From NCBI RefSeq assembly GCF_046630445.1, contig NC_092333.1, positions 355,665,001 through 355,729,000 of the forward strand: a stretch of 64,000 nucleotides of DNA. Reading direction: 5' to 3'. The DNA is from Rutidosis leptorrhynchoides (lineage: Eukaryota; Streptophyta; Magnoliopsida; Asterales; Asteraceae). The notes under the pieces are model-generated. The model saw only the letters and a list, made by a program, of their open reading frames with translations. It made no database searches and had not been told where the DNA came from. Positions 21,568 to 33,541 of the stretch are shown in pieces. Position numbers and translations under genes: made by a program. Position 1 is the first letter of the stretch. Every line of letters begins with the position of its first letter.

Positions 21568-24500
21568 CTACAACAATCATCCCAACAACAATAATAACCG
21601 CAATAACAATAACAATCAGAAGCAGCTATGCCAAAGGTGTGAAAAGTATCACTCGGGGTTCTGCACCAAATTTTGCAACAAGTGTAAAAGAAATGGTCAT
21701 AGCGCGGCGAAGTGTGAGGTCTACGGACCAGGGGTTAATAGAACGAAAGGAACAAATGGTGTCGGAACGAGTAATGGCGGAGCAAGTAGTGTCGGAGCAA
21801 GTTATGCCAATGTAGTTTGTTATAAATGTGGAAAACAGGGCCACATTATTAGAAATTGCCCGAACCAGAAGAACACGAATGGACAAGGCCGCGGAAGAGT
21901 TTTCAATATTAATGCGGCAGAGGCACAAGAAGACCCGGAGCTTGTTACGGGTACGTTTCTTATTGACAATACATCTGCTTACGTTTTATTTGATTCGGGT
22001 GCGGATAGAAGCTATATGAGTAGAGATTTTTGTGCTAAATTAAGTTGTCCATTGACGCCTTTGGATAGTAAATTTTTACTCGAATTAGCAAATGGTAAAT
22101 TAATTTCAGCAGATAATATATGTCGGAATCGAGAAATTAAACTGGTTAGCGAAACATTTAAGATTGATTTGATACCAGTAGAGTTAGGGAGTTTTGATGT
22201 GATAATCGGTATGGACTGGTTGAAAGAAGTGAAAGCAGAGATCGTTTGTTACAAAAATGCAATTCGCATTATACGAGAAAAAGGAAAACCCTTAATGGTG
22301 TACGGAGAAAAGGGCAACACGAAGCTACATCTTATTAGTAATTTGAAGGCACAAAAACTAATAAGAAAAGGTTGCTATGCTGTTCTAGCACACGTCGAGA
22401 AAGTACAAACTGAAGAAAAGAGCATCAATGATGTTCCCATTGCAAAAGAATTTCCCGATGTATTTCCGAAAGAATTACCGGGATTACCACCACATCGATC
22501 CGTTGAATTTCAAATAGATCTTGTACCAGGAGCTGCACCAATAGCTCATGCTCCTTACAGACTCGCACCCAGCGAGATGAAAGAACTGCAAAGCCAATTA
22601 CAAGAACTTTTAGAGCGTGGTTTCATTCGACCAAGCACATCACCGTGGGGAGCTCCTGTTTTGTTTGTCAAGAAGAAAGATGGTACATTCAGGTTGTGTA
22701 TCGACTACCGAGAGTTGAACAAACTTACCATCAAGAACCACTACCCACTACCGAGAATCGACGACTTATTTGATCAACTACAAGGCTCGTCTGTTTATTC
22801 AAAGATTGACTTACGTTCCGGGTATCATCAAATGCGGGTGAAAGAAGATGATATTCCAAAGACTGATTTCAGAACACGTTACGGTCATTACGAGTTTATG
22901 GTCATGCCATTTGGTTTAACTAATGCACCAGCTGTGTTCATAGACCTTATGAACCGAGTGTGTGGACCATACCTTGACAAGTTTGTCATTGTTTTCATTG
23001 ATGACATACTTATTTACTCAAAGAATGACCAAGAACACGGTGAACATTTGAGAAAGGTGTTAGAAGTATTGAGGAAGGAAGAATTGTACGCTAAGTTTTC
23101 AAAGTGTGCATTTTGGTTGGAAGAAGTTCAATTCCTCGGTCACATAGTGAACAAAGAAGGTATTAAGGTGGATCCGGCAAAGATAGAAACTGTTGAAAAG
23201 TGGGAAACCCCGAAAACTCCGAAACACATACGCCAGTTTTTAGGACTAGCTGGTTACTACAGAAGGTTCATCCAAGACTTTTCCAGAATAGCAAAACCCT
23301 TGACTGCATTAACGCATAAAGGGAAGAAATTTGAATGGAATGATGAACAAGAGAAAGCGTTTCAGTTATTGAAGAAAAAGCTAACTACGGCACCTATATT
23401 GTCATTGCCTGAAGGGAATGATGATTTTGTGATTTATTGTGACGCATCAAAGCAAGGTCTCGGTTGTGTATTAATGCAACGAACGAAGGTGATTGCTTAT
23501 GCGTCTAGATAATTGAAGATTCACGAACAAAATTATACGACGCATGATTTGGAATTAGGCGCAGTTGTTTTTGCATTAAAGACTTGGAGGCACTACTTAT
23601 ATGGGGTTAAAAGTATTATATATACCGACCACAAAAGTCTTCAACACATATTTAATCAGAAACAACTGAATATGAGGCAGCGTAGGTGGATTGAATTATT
23701 GAATGATTACGACTTTGAGATTCGTTACCACCCGGGGAAGGAAAATGTGGTAGCCGATGCCTTGAGCAGGAAGGATAGAGAACCCATTCGAGTAAAATCT
23801 ATGAATATAATGATTCATAATAACCTTACTACTCAAATAAAGGAGGCACAACAAGGAGTTTTAAAAAAGGGAAATTTAAAGGATGAAATACCCAAAAGAT
23901 CGGAGAAGCATCTTAATATTCGGGAAGACGGAACCCGGTATAGGGCTGAAAGGATTTGGGTACCAAAATTTGGGGATATGAGAGAAATGGTACTTAGAGA
24001 AGCTCATAAAACCAGATACTCAATACATCCTGGAACGGGGAAGATGTACAAGGATCTCAAGAAACAGTTTTGGTGGCCGGGTATGAAAGCCGATATTGCT
24101 AAATACGTAGGAGAATGTTTGACGTGTTCTAAGGTCAAAGCTGAGCATCAGAAACCATCAGGTCTACTTCAACAACCCGAAATCCCGGAATGGAAATGGG
24201 AAAACATTACCATGGATTTCATCACTAAATTGCCAAGGACTGCAAGTGGTTTTGATACTATTTGGGTAATAGTTGATCGTCTCACCAAATCAGCACACTT
24301 CCTGCCAATAAGAGAAGATGACAAGATGGAGAAGTTAGCACGACTGTATTTGAAGGAAGTCATCTCCAGACATGGAATACCAATCTCTATTATCTCTGAT
24401 AGGGATGGCAGATTTATTTCAAGATTCTGGCAGACATTACAGCAAGCATTAGGAACTCGTCTAGACATGAGTACTGCCTATCATCCACAAACTGATGGGC

Positions 24501-25279
24501 AGAGCGAAAGGACGATACAAACGCTTGAAGACATGCTACGAGCATGTGTTATTGATTTCGGAAACAGTTGGGATCGACATCTACCGTTAGCAGAATTTTC
24601 CTACAACAACAGCTACCATTCAAGCATTGAGATGGCGCCGTTTGAAGCACTTTATGGTAGAAAGTGCAGGTCTCCAATTTGTTGGAGTGAAGTGGGGGAT
24701 AGACAGATTACGGGTCTGGAGATTATACAAGAAACTACCGAGAAGATCATCCAAATTCAACAACGGTTGAAAACCGCCCAAAGTCGACAAAAGAGCTACG
24801 CTGACATTAAAAGAAAAGATATAGAATTTGAAATTGGAGAGATGGTCATGCTTAAAGTTGCACCTTGGAAAGGCGTTGTTCGATTTGGTAAACGAGGGAA
24901 ATTAAATCCAAGGTATATTGGACCATTCAAGATTATTGATCGTGTCGGACCAGTAGCTTACCGACTTGAGTTACCTCAACAACTCGCGGCTGTACATAAC
25001 ACTTTCCACGTCTCGAATTTGAAGAAATGTTTTGCTAAAGAAGATCTCACTATTCCGTTAGATGAAATCCAAATCAACGAAAAACTTCAATTCATCGAAG
25101 AACCCGTCGAAATAATGGATCGTGAGGTTAAAAGACTTAAGCAAAACAAGATACCAATTGTTAAGGTTCGATGGAATGTTCGTAGAGGACCCGAGTTCAC
25201 CTGGGAGCGTGAAGATCAGATGAAGAAGAAATACCCACATCTATTTCCAGAAGATTCGTCAACACCTTCAACAGCTTAA
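20702..25279 (+). pseudogene. Tekay-like gag-pol polyprotein, one stop
   Basis: One long frame from ATG 20702 (MAPTTRHTV) to 25279, broken only by TAA 23510-23512, where A2 has CAA. Order: gag ([12 protein letters not shown] ... [11 protein letters not shown]); an Asn-rich tract coded by CAA/AAC repeats (21440-21615); a Cys/His cluster (21629-21715) and a CCHC knuckle [14 protein letters not shown] (21820-21861); protease [11 protein letters not shown] (about 21989); reverse transcriptase with FIDD at 22994-23005; RNase H ([27 protein letters not shown]); integrase HHCC zinc finger (about 24025-24130) and catalytic MDF, SDRDG and QSERTIQ motifs; then a chromodomain-like tail ([20 protein letters not shown], about 25150-25220). 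The stop lies within RNase H, so integrase could not be made without readthrough. Product: the replication and integration machinery of A1. Confidence 0.93.
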
Positions 25280-25301
25280 AATTTCGGGACGAAATTTATT
25301 T

Positions 25302-25314
25302 AACGGGTAGGTAC
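25302..25314 (+). promoter_or_regulatory. A1 3' junction motif / polypurine tract
   Basis: AACGGGTAGGTAC directly abuts the 3' LTR. It is the expected plus-strand primer site, though with pyrimidines. The upstream ATTTCGGGACGAAATTTATT is shared with A2 and, in similar form, with B2. Confidence 0.65.
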
Positions 25315-28300
25315 TGTAGTGACCCGAACTTTTCCATGTTTATATATATTAATTGAGATTGATATTTACATGATTAAATGTTTCCAACATGTTAAGCAAT
25401 CAAACTTGTTAAGACTTGATTAATTGAAATAGGTTTCATATAGACAATTGACCACCCAAGTTGACCGGTGATTCACGAACGTTAAAACTTGTAAAAACTA
25501 TATGATGACATATATATGGTTATATATATAGTTAACATGATATTATGATAAGTAAACATATCATTAATTATATTAACAATGAACTACATATGTAAAAACA
25601 AGACTACTAACTTAATGATTTTGAAACGAGACATATATGTAACGATTATCGTTGTAACGACATTTAATGTATATATATCATATTAAGAGATATTCGTACA
25701 TCATAATATCATGATAATATAATAATTTAAAATCTCTTTTGATATTATAAACATTGGGTTAACAACATTTAACAAGATCGTTAACCTAAAGGTTTCAAAA
25801 CAACATTTACATGTAACGACTAACGATGACTTAACGACTCAGTTAAAATGTATATACATGTAGTGTTTTAATATGTATTCATACACTTTTGAAAGACTTC
25901 AAGACACTTATCAAAATACTTCTACTTAACAAAAATGCTTACAATTACATCCTCGTTCAGTTTCATCAACAATTCTACTCGTATGCACCCGTATTCGTAC
26001 TCGTACAATACACAGCTTTTAGATGTATGTACTATTGGTATATACACTCCAATGATCAGCTCTTAGCAGCCCATGTGAGTCACCTAACACATGTGGGAAC
26101 CATCATTTGGCAACTAGCATGAAATATCTCATAAAATTACAAAAATATGAGTAATTATTCATGACTTATTTACATGAAAACAAAATAACATATCCTTTAT
26201 ATCTAATCCATACACCAACGACCAAAAACACCTACAAAAACTTTCATTCTTCAATTTTCTTCATCTAATTGATCTCTCTCAAGTTCTATCTTCAAGTTCT
26301 AAGTGTTCTTCATAAATTCCAAAAGTTCTAGTTTCATAAAATCAAGAATACTTTCAAGTTTGCTAGCTCACTTCCAATCTTGTAAGGTGATCATCCAACC
26401 TCAAGAAATCTTTGTTTCTTACAGTAGGTTATCATTCTAATACAAGGTAATAATCATATTTAAACTTTGGTTCAATTTCTATAACTATAACAATCTTATT
26501 TTAAGTGATGATCTTACTTGAACTTGTTTTCGTGTCATGATTCTGCTTCAAGAACTTCGAGCCATCCAAGGATCCATTGAAGCTAGATCCATTTTTTCTC
26601 TTTTCCAGTAGGTTTATCCAAGGAACTTAAGGTAGTAATGATGTTCATAACATCATTCGATTCATACATATAAATCTATCTTATTCGAAGGTTTAAACTT
26701 GTAATCACTAGAACATAGTTTAGTTAATTCTAAACTTGTTCGCAAACAAAAGTTAATCCTTCTAACTTGACTTTTAAAATAAACTAAACACATGTTCTAT
26801 ATCTATATGATATGCTAACTTAATGATTTAAAACCTGGAAACACGAAAAACACCGTAAAACCGGATTTACGCCGTCGTAGTAACACCGCGGGCTGTTTTG
26901 GGTTAGTTAATTAAAAACTATGATAAACTTTGATTTAAAAGTTGTTATTCTGAGAAAATCATTTTTATTATGAACATGAAACTATATCCAAAAATTATGG
27001 TTAAACTCAAAGTGGAAGTATGTTTTCTAAAATGGTCATCTAGACGTCGTTCTTTCGACTAAAATGACTACCTTTACAAAAACGACTTGTAACTTATTTT
27101 TCCGACTATAAACCTATACTTTTTCTGTTTAGATTCATAAAATAGGGTTCAATATGAAACCATAGCAATTTGATTCACTCAAAACGGATTTAAAATGAAG
27201 AAGTTATGGGTAAAACAAGATTGGATAATTTTTCTCATTTTAGCTACGTGAAAATTGGTAACAAATCTATTCCAACCATAACTTAATCAACTTGTATTGT
27301 ATATTATGTAATCTTGAGATACCATAGACACGTATACAATGTTTCGACCTATCATGTCGACACATCTATATATATTTCGGAACAACCATAGACACTCTAT
27401 ATGTGAATGTTGGAGTTAGCTATACAGGGTTGAGGTTGATTCCAAAATATATATAGTTTGAGTTGTGATCAATACTGAGATACGTATACACTGGGTCGTG
27501 AATTGATTCAAGATAATATTTATCGATTTATTTCTGTACATCTAACTGTGGACAACTAGTTGTAGGTTACTAACGAGGACAGCTGACTTAATAAACTTAA
27601 AACATCAAAATATATTAAAAGTGTTGTAAATATATTTTGAACATACTTTGATATATATGTATATATTGTTATAGGTTCGTGAATCAACCAGTGGCCAAGT
27701 CTTACTTCCCGACGAAGTAAAAATCTGTGAAAGTGAGTTATAGTCCCACTTTTAAAATCTAATATTTTTGGGATGAGAATACATGCAGCTTTTATAAATG
27801 ATTTACAAAATAGACACAAGTACGTGAAACTACATTCTATGGTTGAATTATCGAAATCGAATATGCCCCTTTTTATTAAGTCTGGTAATCTAAGAATTAG
27901 GGAACAGACACCCTAATTGACGCGAATCCTAAAGATAGATCTATCGGGCTTAACAGACCTCATCCAAAGTACCGGATGCTTTAGTACTTCGAAATTTATA
28001 TCATATCCGAAGGGTGTCCCGGAATGATGGGGATATTCTTATATATGCATCTTGTTAATGTCGGTTACCAGGTGTTCACCATATGAATGATTTTTATCTC
28101 TATGTATGGGATGTGTATTGAAATATGAAATCTTGTGGTCTATTATTATGATTTGATATATATAGGTTAAACCTATAACTCGCCAACATTTTTGTTGACG
28201 TTTTAAGCATGTTTATTCTCAGGTGATTATTAAGAGCTTCCGCTATCGCATACTTAAATAAGGACGAGATTTGGAGTCCATGCTTGTATGATATTGTGTA

Positions 28301-28565
28301 AAAACTGCATTCAAGAAACTTATTTTGTTGTAACATATTTGTATTGTAAACCATTATGTAATGGTCGTGTGTAAACAGGATATTTTAGATTATCATTATT
28401 TGATAATCTACGTAAAGCTTTTTAAACCTTTATTGATGAAATAAAGGTTATGGTTTGTTTTAAAATGAATGCAGTCTTTGAAAAACGCCTCATATAGAGG
28501 TCAAAACCTCGCAACGAAATCAATTAATATGGAACGTTTTTAATCAATAAGAACGGGACATTTCA
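25315..28565 (+). repeat. A1 3' LTR (3251 bp)
   Basis: Same TG...CA ends as the 5' copy, with about 28 differences over the length, mostly transitions, one a single T insertion near the 3' end. It is followed by the second TTAAA. Confidence 0.95.
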
Positions 28566-28810
28566 TTAAAAGGCACAGATTCAGATATGATGGGTAGTTT
28601 CATTTGGACAGGTGGGACAGGGGTATAAAAAGCAGAGCTACATGCAATTGAATCATCTAGATCAAGAGGTGTTTCAGGACAAGTTTGCAATACATCAGAT
28701 TTAGACACAGAATTATTATGCACAGAGTTGTAATATTCATTAGTAATATCAGTGTATAGTTGTACCTCTTCCTCAATATTAGAGGACACGTGATCATCAC
28801 GATTTGCCAT
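28566..28810 (-). pseudogene. C1 coiled-coil ORF, N-terminal part
   Basis: Reads on the minus strand from ATG 28810 (MANRDDHVSSNIEEEVQLY) for about 80 codons until A1 interrupts it. An upstream in-frame ATG at 28852 is possible, but the MANRDD start fits the acidic N-terminus. After removal of A1 and one target duplication the frame continues without a break into 15013-15464, direct evidence that A1 split an ORF. No known domain is seen in this part. Confidence 0.6.
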
Positions 28811-29283
28811 GTTAACAGGCCTGGTGTTCAACAAAGTGATTAAGACAGACAAGGATTACAAGCAAACCACGAAACGACAAATAAACTTAAGAAATATCAC
28901 TTTTCTCCCCCTCAAAATATGATTCACATGAATCAAATTTTGAAAATGATGTTTCGATGGTTTTCGTTAACTTTTCCGTTAAGTGTCTGTTAAGTGTCAG
29001 TTATGAATTTTCCCCCAAAATTTATCGACAAAAATTTATGTCGTAAACTTTTGAGAAATGAATGTATGAGTGTTCGGAAGGTTGAGAAAAAATTTTGAAA
29101 TTTTCGTAAAATTTTCGTGAAATTTCGTTCAAAATTGTGCGCTTTTTGGGTGATTTTCGGGGCCGAAAAATTTTCTTTCGTGAAAATTTAAATCTCGCGT
29201 AAAAATTAGCTTTTTAATCCAAGGAAAAATTTAAATTTTACTCACGTTTTCTAGCCTTTTTACTCTTAAGGGTTTCAGGCAGG

Positions 29284-29500
29284 AGGTTTTCGGTCAAAAG
29301 TTTTCGAGCACCAGGTTTTCGAGCAAGGTTCTCAGGCAGGTGGTTTTTGAGCAAAGTTTTTTCGAGCAGGTTTTTGAGCAAGAGTTTTCGAGCAGGTTTT
29401 TGAGCAGGTTTTCGAGCAAGAGTTTTCGAGCAGGTTTTCGAGCAACTTCACTAAATTTTGGAGCAGGTTAAATTTTCGAGCAGTATGTTTTCGAGCACCA
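29284..29500. repeat. GAGCAGGTTTTC minisatellite in C1 leader
   Basis: About a dozen degenerate units of TTTTCGAGCAGG / TTTTTGAGCAAG lie in the C1 5' leader, with stray units at 29697, 29730 and 29760. Confidence 0.75.
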
Positions 29501-30190
29501 GACTGTCAGTTTTCTGTCCTTTTGTCCTTTGTACTTTTATGACACACAAGGTCAAAGATGCTTTTTCGATGGGTAATATCCACAAAATAAATGATTTTCG
29601 GTGGGTATTATCCAAAGGACAAAATTATGGAGCCAAAATTAAGTCAAACTTGGAGCCAAAATTATAAGGTTTTCGGGAAAAGTGGCACAAACTCAGATTT
29701 TCGAGCACCAATTAGTCACAGAGGTCGGTTTTCGAGCAGCTAACTGGACAGATTCTAGGTTTTCGAGCATCTAATTTCGAATGAAAACACACTAAACTAA
29801 GTTCATACATGTTGTTTTTAGCACGTTTTTCTGTTCTAAAACCTTTAATCAGTGAGTTTAATGGGTTAATGGGTTGAATGAATGGGTTGAACGAATCAGT
29901 GGATTTTATTAAGTTAACTTCAAGATTCAAACATAGAGTTCAAGCACATATAAATACACACTAATTTTAAATTCAAACAGTGGGTTATATGCATGTATAT
30001 AGGTTCGATTTTAAGTACGAAATCAAGTAATTTAAGTGGTTTATCAACAAGTATGTTATGAAACAAGTATTAAACCAAAAAATAACAAGATGAGTTGAGT
30101 TATGTAGGTACCTAAACCGAGATCGATCACAAACACTTTAAAAACGCGATGGAGACCTTCGAGCAACGGATCTTCTATGCAAAGAGCGTA

Positions 30191-30207
30191 GACCCGCTCT
30201 GATACCA
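30191..30207 (-). promoter_or_regulatory. C1 primer-binding site
   Basis: The minus strand reads TGGTATCAGAGCGGGTC, complementary to the 3' end of initiator tRNA-Met. The leader from here to the first ORF (28811-30190) is noncoding and holds the minisatellite at 29284-29500. Confidence 0.85.
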
Positions 30208-30209
30208 AT

Positions 30210-30516
30210 TATTAGCCCCAAATTTAGCTAAGGTCGATCGGTTTAGTAGGTGTAAGTGGGTTTAGTTGTTAAGAATAAGTAATAAGGTGATAAGGTTGAT
30301 AGAATATGTATGAAAGGTGAAACTTGTAGAATAAATCAACTAGAGATAAAATGGGTGGGAGGTTGCTTTATATACTAGCAACCTCCAAGTTATAAGAGTG
30401 GAAAAATACATTTACCATGGTTAAACTAGCTAATAAAATAATAAGTAAATAACCTATTACATTAATACTAACAAAAACCGCATGCCACAAATAATAGACA
30501 ATATTCATTGTCAACA
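30210..30516 (-). repeat. C1 5' LTR (307 bp)
   Basis: Same length as the left copy. Its 3' end reads GGGGCTAATA instead of GGGGCTAACA (last pair TA rather than CA), a single change. It is followed after two bases by the primer-binding site. Confidence 0.85.
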
Positions 30517-31262
30517 CCCTATATATGATTATTAGGATTATGTCATTTCTAAGTGTTTTATCATTTATTTATTTAATTATGAATATAAGAGCAATATAGC
30601 TCCTAAGTGTTAAATTGTTTAAGTGATGAAAGTTATTAATAAAATATTATGTTTGTGTTATACTTCATGTGATTTAATATTTTGTCAAGTTATTTATATT
30701 CAATTCAAAAGAAGTCTGCAATAGTGCTCCGTAATTATTCTATGATCATACAATCAAGTAACATCACTCTTTCTCTTATTTTCAATTATGTCCTTTATTT
30801 ATTACTATCTTTTATTATAAACGCAATGAGGACATTGCATAATCTAAATGTGGGGAGGGAAGTGATTAATCACTTAAAAGATTAAAAGATACTATAAATT
30901 TTCCCGAAAAAGTTGAAAAATGGGTACAATTTTAAAATTTTCAAAAGTATAAATTCTTAGTTAAACTTATGTCTTTTTACTAACTTAATCTTAATATTAA
31001 TAATAGAACTTCTCTCAATTTCGAGATTGAATTACTTGTTTGAGATAAGAACTTAAAAGCCAAAAATTGTGAAACGAGTGCAAACTTATAGCCACTACCA
31101 TATGACATAATAAGCATGGACCACTGAGGCAGCAAAAGAGTTCCAATAAGGGCCAATTTTGAAAAATTGCCAAGTGTAAAGCCAAATGCTAAGCATGGAA
31201 GCAAAATAAATGAAAAAGGTAAAAGAGCCCAATGAAGGCCAACAAAAGAAAAGAGTTCCAAT
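30517..31262 (+). other. X 3' untranslated tail
   Basis: Continues X after the C1 target duplication. It contains GAGGACATTGCATAATCTAA followed by ATGTGGGGAGGGAAG (30847-30862), which resembles the TGTGGGGGAGG purine tract found downstream of pol in Athila elements. No gene is recognised; the short frames at 30682 and 30980 appear to be chance. It stops at the first base of the B2 LTR (31263). Confidence 0.5.
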
Positions 31263-31751
31263 TGAAGCGACCCGTCCTATTCCATAAGGACGAATACAAT
31301 AACATATGATTTCATTGCGAGGTATTTGACCTATAAATGATACATTTTACAAACATTGCATTCGTTTTTAAAATACCAACTTTTATTTCATCGAAAGTTG
31401 ACAGGCATGCATACCATTTCATAATATATCCAAACTATAAATGACTTATTAATAATCTTGTTGAACTCAACGACTCGAATGCAACATCTTTTGAAATATG
31501 CCATGAATGACTCCTGGTAAAATCCTTAAAATAAGCAAATGCACAGCGGAAGATTTCTTTCATACCTGAGAATAAACATGCTTAAAGTGTCAACCTTTAG
31601 TTTATTACCAATAATCAATTCATTAATATAATATACCACAAGATTTTCATTTAATCAATACACATAACCTGTGTATAAAAATCATTCATATGAATTGAAC
31701 ACCTGATAACCCATATTAATAAAATGCATCAAAATATCCCCAAGGATAAAT

Positions 31752-31862
31752 AGAACCACTCGTATGTAGAGATTATATTGACAGAACCACTCGTCTATAG
31801 AGAATAGATCGACAGAACCACTCGTCTGTAGAGAACAGAACCACTCGTCTGTTAGAGAATTG
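31752..31862. repeat. GAACCACTCGTCTGTAGAGA tandem repeat in B2 LTR
   Basis: Four units of about 27-31 bp in the left arm, mirrored at 39580-39690 in the right arm (ACAGACGAGTGGTTCTGT units). Confidence 0.8.
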
Positions 31863-32666
31863 ATCTATCATTCGCTTCAATTAGTGGCAATTATAATAAA
31901 CACTAATTCTTATGTTACCAAGCTAATAGTGGTAATGTCCGGTATAATAATCCAACCATAGAATGTAGTTTCAAGTACTTGTGTCTATTTTGTAAAACAT
32001 TATAAAAGCAGCGCATGTTTTCTCAGCCTAAAAATATATATAAAAAGGGAGTAATGAAACTCACCATACTGTATTTTGTAGTAAAAATACATATGACGTC
32101 ATTGAACAAGTGTAGGGTTGACCTTGGATTCACGAACCTATATCATTTGTGTATATATTAAAATGTATAATCGTAATCGAACAAATTTATATATTATTAT
32201 TAGTGATAAAATTTTTATATTAATAACTTATATATATTTCATTATTTAATTAAATAAAAGTATTAATATAGTCAAGTTATGTGTATTAAATATATTTTTA
32301 TATAAAGATTATTATTACTAATTGTAAATATACTAGATTAAGAATAATGATAGTAATAATAATAATGTTAATTTTGATAATGATAATTTAAATAAAAATA
32401 ACAATTTTAAATAATAATGTTAAATTTTAAGAAAAATGATAAATTTGTAAATTTTAATTATAATGGTGAAAATAATATTAATAATAATAATAATAATAGT
32501 AATAATTCTAATAATAAAGATAAAATGATACTTTACTTTAATATTATAATAATAATAATAATAACAGTGGTAATAATAATAACAATAATAATAATAATAA
32601 TATTAATAATAATAATAATAAAAATTTTGACATAGAAAACTACCTTCCAAAGCTTTATAAAAAAAA

Positions 32667-32740
32667 GTGCCCCGAACCGGGCTCGAACAGGTGACCTCTC
32701 GCAAACCCACAACACACCTAAACCTTTGGACCGTATCTGT
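32667..32740 (-). other. Degenerate left-arm copy of the tRNA-like unit
   Basis: Mirror copy of 38710-38785. Here the A box reads CGGTCCAAAGG and the B box TGTTCGAGCCC, each with changes at conserved positions, so it is probably inactive. Confidence 0.45.
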
Positions 32741-33471
32741 TTTTCTGATTCAAATCAGAACTTAATTACAATTAACCCGTATTAACTGATTCTCTCTTTC
32801 TTCTTCTTCTTCTTCAACGAATTCAAATCGGCCACAGACTCAAAGTGATATCGAAATTATTGTTTTAGAATCTTAAAAAGAACCAGAACGATAATTAACA
32901 AGTGAGTTTAATCAATAGACAAAAGGAAAAAAAAATAAACAACACAGCAAGTGCTTCGAACAAAAATGAAGAACAAAAAGTGATTTTGATATTGAAACAT
33001 TTTTTAGACCTCAAAACCTTCATAAATTATCTTCCAAATCGTCATTGTAACTCTCCAGAACTATCCATTGAACCAGAAACCACGATATTGATTCAAATTT
33101 TTACGAAGAACATAAAGTTTGACTTTTTAATTTCGAGCTTTGACTCGAAAATTCATCTTTGTTAAATCGAATTGGAATATGAAATTGTACACACACACAT
33201 TCACGACTAGAAGGAGAAAAGATCTACAATTTTACTTTTCCTCAATTTGATCTAAATCAAATTAATGCTTAAATGGGTTCGGTTTATGAGACAGAAAGAA
33301 AAAAAATATGAACCCCTTTTTCTTATCAAATAACAGAAGTGGAATATATGGTGTGATTTGAATGATTGGATCCAAAAAAAAAAAAATATCGATCAAAGTC
33401 AGTTGTAGGGTTGATGATTCTTGACCTGGTATCACGAGTGTACAGAAGGCACAAACAAATAAAACTGATAA

Positions 33472-33473
<2 letters not shown>

Positions 33474-33539
<66 letters not shown>
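33474..33539. repeat. (AT)33 microsatellite, left arm only
   Basis: An uninterrupted AT/TA run of about 66 bp. The corresponding place in the right arm (about 37926-37986) has only short interrupted AT stretches. It produces a spurious Ile-Tyr repeat frame. Confidence 0.95.

Positions 33540-33541
<2 letters not shown>

Larger units (their letters stand above)
15465..28565 (+). mobile_element. A1: complete Tekay-like Ty3/gypsy element with accessory genes
   Basis: 13,101 bp. Order: 5' LTR, primer-binding site, acidic ORF, F-box ORF, hairpin, gag-pro-RT-RNaseH-integrase-chromodomain, 3' junction motif, 3' LTR. Long LTRs (about 3.25 kb), a tRNA-Met-type primer site and a C-terminal chromodomain-like tail fit the Tekay/Del chromoviruses. 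The two LTRs differ at about 28 positions by eye (roughly 99% identical), a young insertion. Only one stop (23510-23512) breaks gag-pol, and both accessory ORFs are open. It is inserted in the coiled-coil ORF of C1. Confidence 0.92.
9969..30516 (-). mobile_element. C1: non-autonomous copia-like element hosting A1
   Basis: Matching 307-bp LTRs in the same orientation at 9969-10275 and 30210-30516, target duplication CCCTA at 9964-9968 and 30517-30521, a tRNA-Met-type primer-binding site at the right and a purine tract next to the left LTR. With A1 removed it is about 7.4 kb. The interior encodes long coiled-coil proteins only; no protease, integrase, reverse transcriptase or RNase H motif was found. 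Short LTRs, this primer site and many purine tracts recall Sirevirus/copia elements. The LTRs differ at about 12 of 307 positions (by eye), older than A1 inside it. Confidence 0.8.
5776..31262 (+). mobile_element. X: Athila-like element, interrupted by C1
   Basis: Plus-strand remnant: 5' LTR portion (5776-7027), primer-binding site, gag-protease, then a sharp interruption by C1 at 9969-30516 (5-bp duplication CCCTA) and a tail at 30517-31262. There is no reverse transcriptase, RNase H or integrase on either side of the C1 junction. Since C1 insertion left both flanks adjacent with a clean target duplication, pol was already missing. This looks like a gag-pro-only, non-autonomous Athila relative. 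The 3' LTR is not found at 31263, where B2 begins; a matching LTR end is at 54484-54845. Confidence 0.65.

Noticed and set aside
21435..21815. Thr/Ile-repeat and Val-repeat frames opposite or out of frame to gag
   Set aside because: Shadow frames of the CAA/AAC repeat in the gag gene.
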